From an uncultured Eubacteriales bacterium (GTDB lineage Bacteria; Bacillota; Clostridia; Christensenellales; Borkfalkiaceae): 5,300 bases of DNA. The stretch lies in contig CAJMCT010000078.1 of NCBI GenBank assembly GCA_905211955.1, positions 1-5,300 of the forward strand, read 5' to 3'. The notes under the pieces are model-generated. The model did no database searches. It worked only from the letters and a program-made list of their open reading frames with translations, and was not told the origin of the DNA. Each line of letters opens with the position of its first letter. Position 1 is the first letter of the stretch. The position numbers were made by a program, and so were the translations under genes. Below are positions 5,299 through 5,300 of the stretch, piece after piece.

Positions 5299-5300
5299 GA

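Noticed and set aside
5231..5299. Plus-strand frame open to the right edge after the T-tract
   Set aside because: It has no ATG, GTG or TTG with a ribosome binding site near its beginning and simply runs through the poly-T stretch.
1..5300. CRISPR array, insertion sequence, tRNA or attachment site
   Set aside because: No direct repeats with regular spacing, transposase motifs, terminal inverted repeats or tRNA cloverleaf sequence were seen on either strand.

Overview
The window is AT-rich and carries a tightly packed run of genes on the minus strand plus one structured RNA gene on the plus strand. The gene set (ComEC, the Gram-positive-type DNA polymerase III delta subunit, a CdaA-type c-di-AMP synthase, strong AGGAGG-like ribosome binding sites, near-consensus sigma-A promoters) points to a low-GC Bacillota, most likely an uncultured or poorly described member of the Clostridia. 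No mobile element, CRISPR array or tRNA is visible.

Layout, right to left in the direction of minus-strand transcription. Positions 5219-5300 hold little; 13 C-terminal codons of a minus-strand gene may enter from the right edge. Positions 5009-5218 hold a plus-strand 6S RNA with its own promoter and a T-rich terminator. Positions 4914-5008 are a divergent promoter region. A near-consensus promoter reads left into comEC, an extended -10 promoter reads right into the 6S RNA, and a perfect 13-base palindrome overlaps the comEC -35 box. comEC (2766-4913) is followed by a 79-base gap with a second strong promoter. Then come holA (GTG start), cdaA, a 47-residue membrane protein gene too short for routine calling (740-883), and a DUF1015-family gene that runs off the left edge (717-1). 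holA, cdaA, the small gene and the DUF1015 gene are separated by 2, 4 and 22 bases. The ribosome binding sites of cdaA and of the small gene lie inside the last codons of the gene before each, so the four are almost certainly one translationally coupled operon.

Functionally, ComEC is the inner-membrane DNA uptake channel, HolA is the clamp-loader delta subunit, and CdaA makes the essential second messenger c-di-AMP. 6S RNA sequesters sigma-A RNA polymerase. comEC followed by holA is a familiar order in Bacillota. cdaA after holA, without cdaR or glmM beside it but with a tiny single-span protein and a DUF1015 gene, is not the usual arrangement.

Main points of interest: the ComEC C-terminal metallo-beta-lactamase-like domain has no histidine at all and appears catalytically dead; an unannotated small membrane protein sits directly behind cdaA where cdaR is normally found; the 6S RNA is divergent from comEC with a palindromic operator candidate between them; and GATC is strongly under-represented (two sites in 5300 bases).
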